Source of the DNA: CAYONP01 sp964405335
GTDB lineage: Bacteria; Armatimonadota; UBA10988
Assembly: GCA_964405335.1 (NCBI GenBank)
Contig: CAYONP010000033.1
Location: forward strand, 1 to 53,120
DNA: 53,120 bases
Direction of reading: 5' to 3'
The notes under the pieces are model-generated. The model was not told the origin of the DNA and searched no databases. It saw nothing but the letters and a program-made list of their open reading frames with translations. Position 1 is the first letter of the stretch. The number at the start of each line of letters is the position of its first letter. The translations under genes were made by a program, and so were the position numbers. Shown here in pieces: positions 22,918-29,813 of this stretch.

Positions 22918-23928
22918 ATGAGCTTCCAAGTCGCCATCGCGTCGCTGGCCTACGTCTGGTGGGGCGACGAGGCTGTCGCCCGCCTGCGCGACGCCGGCTG
23001 CGACATCTGCGGCACCGCCGACATCGTCGAAGAACCGGTGCCGCGCGAGCAGCACCTGGCCATCCTCGAACAGGCCGACGCGGTGATCGCCGGCATCGAG
23101 CCGTACGACGCGGCGCTGCTGGCTGAGCGGCCGCGGCTCAAGCTGATTGTCCGCTGGGGCGCCGGCTACGACAGCATCGACCTCGCCGCCGCCACGGCCG
23201 CCGGGGTGCTGGTCGCGCGCACCGCCGGCGGCCTGACCGACGCCGTGGCCGACCAGACCTTCGCCCTGATCCTGGCCGTGGCCCGGCGCATCCCGGCGGC
23301 CGACGCCTGCCTGCGCGACCGCGCCTGGCGGCGGTTCCAGGGCGTGGCCGTGGCCGGGCAGACCCTTGGCCTGGTCGGCTGCGGGCCGATTGGCCAGGCC
23401 GTCGCGCGCCGCGCCGCCGGCTTCTCGATGCGGCTGCTGGTGGCCGATCCCTACGTCGCCGACGCGCTGCTGGCCGAGCTCGGCGCGCAGCGGGTGCCGC
23501 TCGAGCTACTGCTCCGCGAGAGCGATTTCGTTTCGCTCCACTGCGCCACCACACCCGAGACGCGGGGTATGATCAACGCCGATTCGCTCGCCGTGATGAA
23601 ACCGAACGCCGTTCTGATCAACACCGCCCGGGGCGCGCTGGTCGACGAAACGGCGCTCTGTGACGCGCTCGAGCAGGGTCGCATCGCCGGCGCCGGGCTG
23701 GACACCTTCGCCGTCGAACCGCCGGCCGCCGACGCTCCGATCCTCAGCGCGCCGAACACCGTTCTGACTCCGCACAGCGCTTTCTGCACCGCGCAGAGCA
23801 TTCTGCGCGTGACCGACGAGGTGGCCGAGCGGATCCTCGCCGTCGCCGCCGGCCGGCCGCCCGACGAGCTGCTCAACCCCGAGGTGCTGACCAGCCCGCG
23901 GCGGCGGGCGGCGCTGCACGGCGTATAA
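22918..23928 (+). CDS. D-isomer-specific 2-hydroxyacid dehydrogenase
   Basis: A 336-residue NAD-dependent oxidoreductase of the D-2-hydroxyacid dehydrogenase family (phosphoglycerate, glyoxylate/hydroxypyruvate or similar). The Rossmann motif is GLVGCGPIGQAVARR at residue 151. The catalytic triad is visible as R238 (INTARGALV), E267 (LDTFAVEPP) and H286 (LTPHSAF). The substrate-loop residues VRWGAGYDSIDL near 78 match the family. No ACT domain, so it is not a long-form SerA. The stop and the next gene's start share TAATG. The substrate cannot be named from sequence. Confidence 0.92.
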   Translation: MSFQVAIASLAYVWWGDEAVARLRDAGCDICGTADIVEEPVPREQHLAILEQADAVIAGIEPYDAALLAERPRLKLIVRWGAGYDSIDLAAATAAGVLVARTAGGLTDAVADQTFALILAVARRIPAADACLRDRAWRRFQGVAVAGQTLGLVGCGPIGQAVARRAAGFSMRLLVADPYVADALLAELGAQRVPLELLLRESDFVSLHCATTPETRGMINADSLAVMKPNAVLINTARGALVDETALCDALEQGRIAGAGLDTFAVEPPAADAPILSAPNTVLTPHSAFCTAQSILRVTDEVAERILAVAAGRPPDELLNPEVLTSPRRRAALHGV

Positions 23929-25055
23929 TGTCCGCTATGGCAGAGCCGACCCGTACCATCGAGTTCCCCGGCCGCCGGGTGTTTGGCACGATCCACCTGC
24001 GCGACGCCGATCCCGAGGCGATCTACCCGCGCGCCGGGCACCTCACCGGCTGGCACCCGCACGGCCCCGCCAAGGGCAAGGTCAAGGTCCCCGCCGAGGC
24101 CGAGGCGCTGCTCGCCGTGCCCGACGACGCCGGCGACCTGTCGTTCCTCGACAAGCTGCCGCCCGACGCGCTGCAGGGGCTGTTTCTCGGCAACACGCAG
24201 GTCGACGATCAGGCGCTCGGGCATGTCGCCCGGCTGACCGGCCTGGTCTGGCTCGACGTGCAGAACCAGCCGATCACCGACGACGGCGCCGAGTGCTTCG
24301 AGGGCCTGACCAACCTGCTCTGGCTGGGCGTCCACATGACCGGCATCACCGACGCCGCGTTCGCGGCCTGGGGCAACCTGGCCCGGCTCCGCTTGCTGGA
24401 TCTGTGGGGCTGCGCCGCGTTGACCGACCGCGCCTTTGCCGGCCTCGGCTGCTACCGCGAGCTGCGCTTCCTTGATGCCGGCTGGACGCAGCTCTCCGAT
24501 CTCGGCCTGACCGCCATCGGCATGCTCGAGAAGCTCGAGCGGCTCGACTGTTTCGGCACCCAGGTCAGCGACTCGGGGATCGGCAACCTGCTGGCGCTGC
24601 ATCAACTCACCGAGATCGGCCTGGTCGATTGCGACGTCTCGCCCGACGGCGTGGCCAAGCTGGCCATCCTGCCCGGCCTGGAGACCATCCGCCTGCCGCT
24701 ACGCACGGTGGCCGAGAGCAACGGCGCGCTGAGCCGCCTGCCGAAGCTCCGGACGCTGGCTGTCGCCCGCGGCGAGTATGCCTGGGCCGAGCTCGACCAG
24801 CGCAGCCCGCTGCTCGGCCTGACCCGCCTCGACCTCTCCTGGACCGCCACCGGCGACGCCGACCTGACCTACCTACGAGACCACGCAACGCTCGCTGAAC
24901 TGTACCTGAGCGGCACGAGGCTCAGCGACGCGGCGGTCGACACGCTGGCCAGCCTGCGTGCCCTGACCAGCCTCGACCTGCGCGATACGGCGCTGAGCGA
25001 CGAGGCCGCCGCAGCGCTGGCCACGGCGCTGCCGGAGTGCAACATCCGGCGGTAG
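23928..25055 (+). CDS. Leucine-rich-repeat protein
   Basis: A 375-residue protein without signal peptide. From about residue 60 it is a regular series of roughly 24-residue leucine-rich repeats of the cysteine-containing/bacterial type. Examples are LTGLVWLDVQNQPITDDGAE, LARLRLLDLWGCAALTDRAF, LEKLERLDCFGTQVSDSGIG and LRALTSLDLRDTALSDEAAA. Such solenoids bind proteins. The partner is unknown. Start 23928 gives TAATG overlap with the dehydrogenase stop; a second ATG lies at 23937. TATAAT occurs at 23923-23928 but no -35 sequence goes with it. Confidence 0.88.
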   Translation: MSAMAEPTRTIEFPGRRVFGTIHLRDADPEAIYPRAGHLTGWHPHGPAKGKVKVPAEAEALLAVPDDAGDLSFLDKLPPDALQGLFLGNTQVDDQALGHVARLTGLVWLDVQNQPITDDGAECFEGLTNLLWLGVHMTGITDAAFAAWGNLARLRLLDLWGCAALTDRAFAGLGCYRELRFLDAGWTQLSDLGLTAIGMLEKLERLDCFGTQVSDSGIGNLLALHQLTEIGLVDCDVSPDGVAKLAILPGLETIRLPLRTVAESNGALSRLPKLRTLAVARGEYAWAELDQRSPLLGLTRLDLSWTATGDADLTYLRDHATLAELYLSGTRLSDAAVDTLASLRALTSLDLRDTALSDEAAAALATALPECNIRR

Positions 25056-25211
25056 GGGCGCCGCCAACGGCGCGCCCGATGCGCCACGCGCCGGCATCCG
25101 CAACCGCGGCGCCGTGCAAGGGCATTCACGCCCGCCGCTGGCGGTGCGCCGGCGCGTTGTGCCGACGCGTCGAGAACCCGCGCGCGAGTCGCCGCCGACC
25201 GGCCGGCTTGC
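25053..25211. repeat. Convergent spacer with palindromic GC elements
   Basis: This 156-bp spacer between the converging LRR and enolase-superfamily genes has no gene. It begins with TAGGGGCGCCGCCAACGGCGCGCCC (25053-25077, imperfect stem). The TAG of that element is the stop codon of the LRR gene. A second GC dyad lies near 25131-25150. With no T-run these may act as transcript 3' ends stabilised by structure. Confidence 0.45.
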
Positions 25212-26564
25212 TCAATGCCCCAACCCCGGCCGCGTCAGGACGCTCGTGTCGATCAACCCGCCGCGGGGCTTGAAGGTCGCCGGGTAACGCGTCGCCCAGG
25301 CCTCGTTCGAGCCTGGGCAGTACTGCCGGGCGTTGCCCTCGACGGCGGTCACCGCGGGAATGCGCGCCGCCAGGCCGGCCGAGTGGAGGAACGCCGCACC
25401 GGGGCAGGTCAGGTCCTGGACACAGAGGAAGAGCCCGTCGCGCTGAGCCAGGGCGGCGGTCAGCAGAGCGTTGCTCTGCCCCTTGCAGGTCTTCAGCGCC
25501 ACGCCGCTGTAGCCCTGGGCGCGGGCCAGGTCGTAGCTCTCGCGGTCGATCAGCGACTCGTCGATCACCACCGGCTTGATCGCCGCCGCGGCGTGCATCA
25601 CGTTCTCGGGATGCGCCGCCAGATCGCGCGCCGTCGGCTGCTCGAGATAGGCCACGCGGCCGAACGCCGCCGGCGCCCGTTCCTCGACCAGGCGCAGGAA
25701 GGTCAGGATGTAGTCGACGTTCTGGCACCGCTCGTTGAAGTCGAGGGAGTAGCTCCAAGTGTCACGACCGAGCTTCGCCATCGCCTCGCCGGCGGCCGCT
25801 TCGACCGCGGCAACCCGCTCGGCGTCCCAGACCACGTCGTCGCCGTTGAGCTTGATCTTCAGGTGGGTCAGGTCGTCGAACGCGATCCACTCCTGCAGGT
25901 GCTCGGGCAGGCCGTCGCCGATCGGCTCGCCGACGTCGCCGGCGGTCAGCGGATCGAGCGCGCCGACGAGGTGATAGAGCGGCAACGTCGGCTTCGGCGC
26001 GCGGGCGGTAGAGGCGTCGAGGTAAGCGCCCTCGAAGCCGGCGCCGAGATAGGCCGCCAGGTCGCGGTCGAGGTGCTCGGCGCCGTAGGTGTCGTAGACG
26101 TTGAGCCCCAGCGCCTTGCCGTAAGCGTCGTGGATGGCCGCGTCGATGGGGCTGGTCTCGACCAGGGCGAAGAGCTTCGGGATCGGCTCGGCCAGGCCGT
26201 GCTCGCGGCTGACCTCGGCGGCCAGGTCGAGCCAGACCGGTTCGGACTCGAGCGCGAGGTCGAGCGGATGCGCGAAGCCGCCGTACTCCGCGGTCGCGGC
26301 GAGTGCGCGCCAGAACAGCTCGAGCCCGGCGGCGGCGGCCTGCTCGGCCGGCACCACCCGGCTGGGGAAGCCCCAGACGCTGCCGGCCGGCATCATCCCC
26401 TCGCCCTCGCCACGCCGGCCGTCGCGCGTCTCGACCACGGCGGTGACGTGCAGGTTGAGCGAGAACTCGACGACATTGCCGCCGAACTTGAGCGGCGTGC
26501 GGAACGGGCTCTCACTGGTGAAGCCGGTCAGCTCGACCAGGCGGATGTCGGTGGGCTTGGCCAT
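25212..26564 (-). CDS. Enolase-superfamily (mandelate racemase-like) enzyme
   Basis: A 450-residue enzyme with the enolase-superfamily capping domain and (beta/alpha)7 barrel. Likely catalytic and metal residues are in order: the KxK base in HLKIKLNGD (about 236), metal ligands D in LDFNER (about 276), E in YLEQPT (about 309) and D/E in VIDES (about 333), then the second base K in VALKTCKGQSN (about 356). These enzymes abstract a proton alpha to a carboxylate, giving racemases, epimerases or sugar-acid dehydratases. Its start overlaps the argH stop as TGATG. No neighbour reveals the substrate; the coupling to argH is unusual. Confidence 0.85.
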   Translation of the reverse strand: MAKPTDIRLVELTGFTSESPFRTPLKFGGNVVEFSLNLHVTAVVETRDGRRGEGEGMMPAGSVWGFPSRVVPAEQAAAAGLELFWRALAATAEYGGFAHPLDLALESEPVWLDLAAEVSREHGLAEPIPKLFALVETSPIDAAIHDAYGKALGLNVYDTYGAEHLDRDLAAYLGAGFEGAYLDASTARAPKPTLPLYHLVGALDPLTAGDVGEPIGDGLPEHLQEWIAFDDLTHLKIKLNGDDVVWDAERVAAVEAAAGEAMAKLGRDTWSYSLDFNERCQNVDYILTFLRLVEERAPAAFGRVAYLEQPTARDLAAHPENVMHAAAAIKPVVIDESLIDRESYDLARAQGYSGVALKTCKGQSNALLTAALAQRDGLFLCVQDLTCPGAAFLHSAGLAARIPAVTAVEGNARQYCPGSNEAWATRYPATFKPRGGLIDTSVLTRPGLGH

Positions 26565-28147
26565 CAGGCCTCCTCGGGCGCCGGCCGCTCGAAGTGCTCG
26601 GGTGGCGGGAGGTCGATCGCCGGCTCGAGTTCTGGCTCCGGCTCGTCGGCCGGCGGGTCGTCCGCAAGGGCGGCGGCGACGGCGTCGCGAAGGCGCAGCA
26701 GGGCCGCCTCTTCGGCCTCGGCGCGCTCGCGCAGGTCGGCCTCGAGTTTCGCCAGCGCCGCGTCCAGTCGCTCCATCGTCCCCTGCATCACCGCCGGGGC
26801 CGGGCCGCCGAAACTCGCCTGCCGGGCCAGGCCGGCCAGCGGGTCGAGCACGTCGGCCAGTGTCTCAGCCTCGGCCGCGATGCCCTCGGCCGTGAGCAGC
26901 GCAACGACGCGGCCATGCGCGGTCAGGTTGGCGCCCTCGGCGACCAGTGCGCCGACCAGCCGGCCGGTCAGCTCGTGCGCGCGGCGGAACGGCAGGCCGT
27001 GCTCGGCGACCAGCCAGTTGGCCAGTTGCGTGGCGACGGCGAAGTTGGCCTCGACCAGCTCGCGCATCCGGGCGCGGTCGAGGCGCATGGTCGCCACCGC
27101 GCCGGTCAACGTGACGATGGCGCCGAGGTACTGGTCGCAGGCGTCGAAGATCGGCGGCTTGTCCTCCTGCAGGTCGCGGCTGTAGCCCATCGGCAGCGAC
27201 TTGAGGGTGGTCAGCAGCGCGGTCAATGAGCCAATCACCCGGGCCGCCTTGCCGCGCGTCAGCTCGGCGCAGTCGGGGTTCTTCTTCTGCGGCATGATCG
27301 ACGAGCCGCTGGTGAAGGAGTCGTCGAGCTCGATCAGCCGGTACTCGTGCGTGCTCCAGAGCACCAGCTCCTCGGCCAGGCGGCTGAGGTGGACCATGCC
27401 CAGCGCGACGGCCGCCAGCGCCTCGGCGAGAAAGTCGCGGCTCGAGGTGACGTCGAGCGCGTGCTCCTGCACGCTGTCGAAGCCGAGCAGCTCGGCGGTC
27501 AGCGCGCGGTCGATGGGCAGGTCGGTGCCGGCCAGCGCACAGGCGCCGAGCGGGTTCTGGTTGACCACCTCGAAGGCGGCCGCCAGCCGGCGCAGGTCGC
27601 GGCACCAAACGCTGACGTGGGCACTGGCCCAGTAACCGAAGCTGATCGGCTGGGCGTGCTGGCTGTGGGTGTAGCCCGGCATGACCGTGGCCAGGTGCTC
27701 GCCGGCCAGCTCGAGCATGGTGCGGGCCAGGCCGTGCAGGGCGGCCTCGAGTTCGAGCAGTCGGCGGCGGAGGTAGAGCCGGCAGTCGCACAGCACCTGG
27801 TCGTTGCGGCTGCGGGCGGTGTGCAGCTTGCCGCCGTAGTCGGGCCCGGCGCCGTCGATCAGGTACCGCTCGACGTTCATGTGCACATCTTCGAGCTCGG
27901 TGCGCAGCTCGAAGGTGTCCTCTTCCCAGGCGATCCGCGCCTGCTCGAGCCAGCTCAGAACAACCCGCAGCTCGTCTCGTGTGAGCAGTCCGACGGCGCC
28001 GAGCATCAGCGCGTGGGCCTGGCTGCCGGCGATGTCCTCGGCGACCATGCGTGCGTCGACGGCGAGGCTCTGGGTGTAGGCCAACATCGCGCCGTCCATG
28101 GCGCTGGAGAAGCGGCCGCCCCAGGGGGCGTCGGAGGCGTTGGACAT
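26564..28147 (-). CDS. argH: Argininosuccinate lyase with C-terminal extension
   Basis: A 527-residue argininosuccinate lyase; splits argininosuccinate to arginine and fumarate in the last step of arginine synthesis. Signatures: HTARSRNDQ at 109, GYTHSQHAQP at 158, TSSRDF near 235 and the fumarate-lyase signature GSSIMPQKKNPD at 281 carrying the catalytic serine. About 460 residues is usual. Here a charged helix and then a Pro/Glu/Asp-rich tail (ADDPPADEPEPELEPAIDLP) add roughly 50-60. No other arginine genes are nearby. A tight GNRA-capped hairpin ends 9 nt upstream of the start. Confidence 0.95.
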   Translation of the reverse strand: MSNASDAPWGGRFSSAMDGAMLAYTQSLAVDARMVAEDIAGSQAHALMLGAVGLLTRDELRVVLSWLEQARIAWEEDTFELRTELEDVHMNVERYLIDGAGPDYGGKLHTARSRNDQVLCDCRLYLRRRLLELEAALHGLARTMLELAGEHLATVMPGYTHSQHAQPISFGYWASAHVSVWCRDLRRLAAAFEVVNQNPLGACALAGTDLPIDRALTAELLGFDSVQEHALDVTSSRDFLAEALAAVALGMVHLSRLAEELVLWSTHEYRLIELDDSFTSGSSIMPQKKNPDCAELTRGKAARVIGSLTALLTTLKSLPMGYSRDLQEDKPPIFDACDQYLGAIVTLTGAVATMRLDRARMRELVEANFAVATQLANWLVAEHGLPFRRAHELTGRLVGALVAEGANLTAHGRVVALLTAEGIAAEAETLADVLDPLAGLARQASFGGPAPAVMQGTMERLDAALAKLEADLRERAEAEEAALLRLRDAVAAALADDPPADEPEPELEPAIDLPPPEHFERPAPEEA

Positions 28148-28155
28148 CGCTGGTT

Positions 28156-28220
28156 CCCGGCCGCCGGCGCTTTCGCGCCGGCGGCCGGGCGACCTTCAGA
28201 CGGGGCCGGCGCCGGCCCCG
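28156..28220 (-). promoter_or_regulatory. GAAA-capped 15-bp hairpin plus 20-bp palindrome before argH
   Basis: Bases 28156-28170 and 28175-28189 are perfect complements around a 4-base loop. In the argH transcript the loop reads GAAA, a GNRA tetraloop, and the structure ends 9 nt before the start codon. Bases 28201-28220 are a perfect 20-bp palindrome (CGGGGCCGGC and its mirror). They may block or tune translation, protect the mRNA, or end transcription from upstream; no T-run follows. Confidence 0.6.
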
Positions 28221-28227
28221 AACACGA

Positions 28228-28394
28228 GTGCCTGTCGATCAGCCACGAGATGCACCAGTCGGGTCGGCTCGCCCATGCTTGCCCTTCGACGGCTTGAGCC
28301 TGGTGACCATACCGTCATTGCACCGGCAGTCGGGTTGCCACTCCCGTCCTTGTAGTGAAGGATGTACACCCCTCGTCAGAGAGCCGACAGGCAC
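28228..28394 (-). ncRNA. Candidate structured RNA closed by a perfect 10-bp stem
   Basis: GTGCCTGTCG at 28228-28237 is the exact reverse complement of 28385-28394, enclosing 147 bases that are visibly less GC-rich than either side. Read on the minus strand, further helices are GGCTC with GAGCC just inside the outer stem, TCCTT/AAGGA around a 6-nt loop, GACGG/CCGTC, and TGGTCACCA inside it. A motif TGCACC-AGTCGGGT occurs twice on the plus strand (28251 and 28319). No credible protein is encoded. It starts 13 nt after the stop of the 173-residue gene and precedes argH. It could be a leader RNA, an RNA of a mobile element (for example HEARO-type), or a small palindrome-ended insertion. Strand is inferred from the neighbours. 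Confidence 0.45.
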
Positions 28395-28407
28395 CGCCCT
28401 GAACCCC

Positions 28408-28929
28408 TCACTCGAGGAGCTCGGGGTCCAAGCCTTCGAGCTCGAGTTCGGTCGCGTTGCCGACGGCGATCGCTTCGCGATAGGCGTCGGCCTGGTGCGC
28501 GTACCGCTTGTACAAAGCCGCCGCGGCGTCGAGCTCGAGCCGCCGCTCGGCGTGCTCCTCTTCCAGGCTGCGCGAGCGCTGCACGCCGTAGTAGTAGCCA
28601 CCGTCCTGCGACTTGGCCGCCTTTTGGGTCATCGACTCGAGCCGGTTCACCCCGCCGATGCGCTTGACCGCCTCAAGCATCGACATCGTCTCGGGTCCCG
28701 TCTCGAGCTTGACCGTCACCTGCACCGCCAGGTTGTACCGCGCCTGGGCCGCCTGCAGCCGGGCGATAGCCTCCTCGGCCGCCTCGATGGCGGCCAGCAG
28801 CTCGGTCGGCTCGGGCTTCTCCTCGCCGGGAAAGGCCCACAGGCTGTCGTCCCACTGGCTCGACACCAACGCCCGCCGCCGGTCGGCATCGCGCAGCGCG
28901 CGCTTGAGCTGATACCCGGTAACGACCAT
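28408..28929 (-). CDS. Coiled-coil protein of unknown function
   Basis: A 173-residue soluble, mostly helical protein. Residues 40-75 (EPTELLAAIEAAEEAIARLQ, then AAQARYNLAV) and 120-155 (LEEEHAERRLELDAAAALYK) are likely coiled coils. The middle has KAAKSQDGGYYYG. The layout of an initial helix, a spacer, EPxELL and a helix ending in an Asn recalls small DIP1984-like proteins, but this is a weak resemblance. The start at 28929 has GAGGTGGAG upstream. No signal peptide. Confidence 0.7.
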   Translation of the reverse strand: MVVTGYQLKRALRDADRRRALVSSQWDDSLWAFPGEEKPEPTELLAAIEAAEEAIARLQAAQARYNLAVQVTVKLETGPETMSMLEAVKRIGGVNRLESMTQKAAKSQDGGYYYGVQRSRSLEEEHAERRLELDAAAALYKRYAHQADAYREAIAVGNATELELEGLDPELLE

Positions 28930-29262
28930 CGGCCTGCTCCACCTCGCGTCGAGTGTGCCGCGCCGCTAGCCACGCGTCAAGCCAGGGGTCAGGTCCCCAT
29001 AGGCGTTTGCTTTTCGTATACATTGGTGGGTGGTGGGCCAGGCGGGGTGTGCGCCCCGTCTGTCCCCCACCTCGTGGGCGGCCCCGGCGGGGNNNNNNNN
29101 NNNNNNNNNNNNNNNCACTGGCGGTCAAGCCGCCAGTGGCACCGAGAGGCGGTCATTGGGCCGAGCATCAACGCCTGTAGGGTCAGACCCCGGAATCCTG
29201 CGACGGGTGACGGAATCGGCCTCGTCTGTAACATGCGGTGTGATGTCGGGGTATGACCCCGC
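28930..29262. repeat. Gene-free stretch with GGGGTCA-type palindromes and an assembly gap
   Basis: No gene is visible in these 333 bases. Four palindromes are seen: GGGGTCAGGTCCCC (28985-28998), CACTGGCGG/CCGCCAGTG around 5 bases (29116-29138), GGGTCAGACCC (29180-29190) and CGGGGTATGACCCCG (29247-29261). GGGGTCAGRCCCC-like sequences often mark ends of REP-type elements mobilised by tyrosine (RAYT) transposases, but no transposase is present in the readable bases. The 50 bases before the gap are suspiciously G/C-only in blocks. Confidence 0.5.
29093..29115. other. Assembly gap (23 N)
   Basis: A run of 23 N within a non-coding, palindrome-rich spacer. The true length of missing sequence is unknown. 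Confidence 0.99.
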
Positions 29263-29700
29263 TCAGATGACGGCCTCGGCCTGGACGATGAAGGTGTTGT
29301 TGGTCGTCTCGTCGATGGTCACCCGAATGTCGTAACGCAGGCCGAGGTCCGGCCAGGTGGACTGGATCAGCTCAATCACCTTGCCGTGGACATACCAGGC
29401 GACGTTCTCGACACTTGGCCCGCGGCCGTCGAGGAGCACCACGCCCTCCTGCTCGAACCGTTCCGCGTCGAGCAGCTCGGGGTCGTCGGCGGTGACCAGG
29501 ATCTTGTGGTCGAGGTCCTTCATGATCCGCTTGAGCAGGCCGAACTCGAGGCTCATGTCGCAGTCATCGCGGGGGAACCGCTCGCAGGCGATGGTGATCT
29601 CGCCCCGCCAGGTGTGGCCGTGGAGGTGGCGGCACTTGCCGGGGTAGCCGAGTTGACGGTGCGCGGTGTGAAACTCGGCGCGGACCTGGATCGTCTCCAT
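29263..29700 (-). CDS. queD: 6-carboxy-tetrahydropterin synthase / 6-pyruvoyl-tetrahydropterin synthase family
   Basis: A 145-residue member of the QueD/PTPS family, which forms 6-carboxytetrahydropterin from dihydroneopterin triphosphate for queuosine and other deazapurines. Zinc ligands are H14, H27 and H29 (KCRHLHGHTW), with catalytic C23 beside them. DLDHKIL near 65 and PSVENVAWYV near 95 match the conserved DH and PTxEN motifs, and IDETTNNT closes the active site. No other queuosine genes are in the window, so QueD is the best but not the only choice within the family. Confidence 0.85.
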   Translation of the reverse strand: METIQVRAEFHTAHRQLGYPGKCRHLHGHTWRGEITIACERFPRDDCDMSLEFGLLKRIMKDLDHKILVTADDPELLDAERFEQEGVVLLDGRGPSVENVAWYVHGKVIELIQSTWPDLGLRYDIRVTIDETTNNTFIVQAEAVI

Positions 29701-29813
29701 CGCGGCGGCTCCGGGTGGGTAATGCAGAGTATGGCGCCGCGGGTTCCCGGCGGAACGGGGCTTGTCGCGCGTAATGTCGGGTACTTCCAGGGCGACCGGT
29801 GGCAGGGGAGCAG

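Noticed and set aside
23923..23928. TATAAT as promoter of the LRR gene
   Set aside because: No -35 match at 15-19 bp upstream in very GC-rich coding DNA; it is part of the stop/start junction.
28156..28189. Intrinsic terminator before argH
   Set aside because: Stem is strong but no T-run follows on either strand.
28239..28601. Minus-strand 120-codon frame through the RNA-like element
   Set aside because: It overlaps the coiled-coil gene in another frame, has Ser/Arg-rich shadow composition in its first half and no start signal; the RNA reading explains the pairing better.
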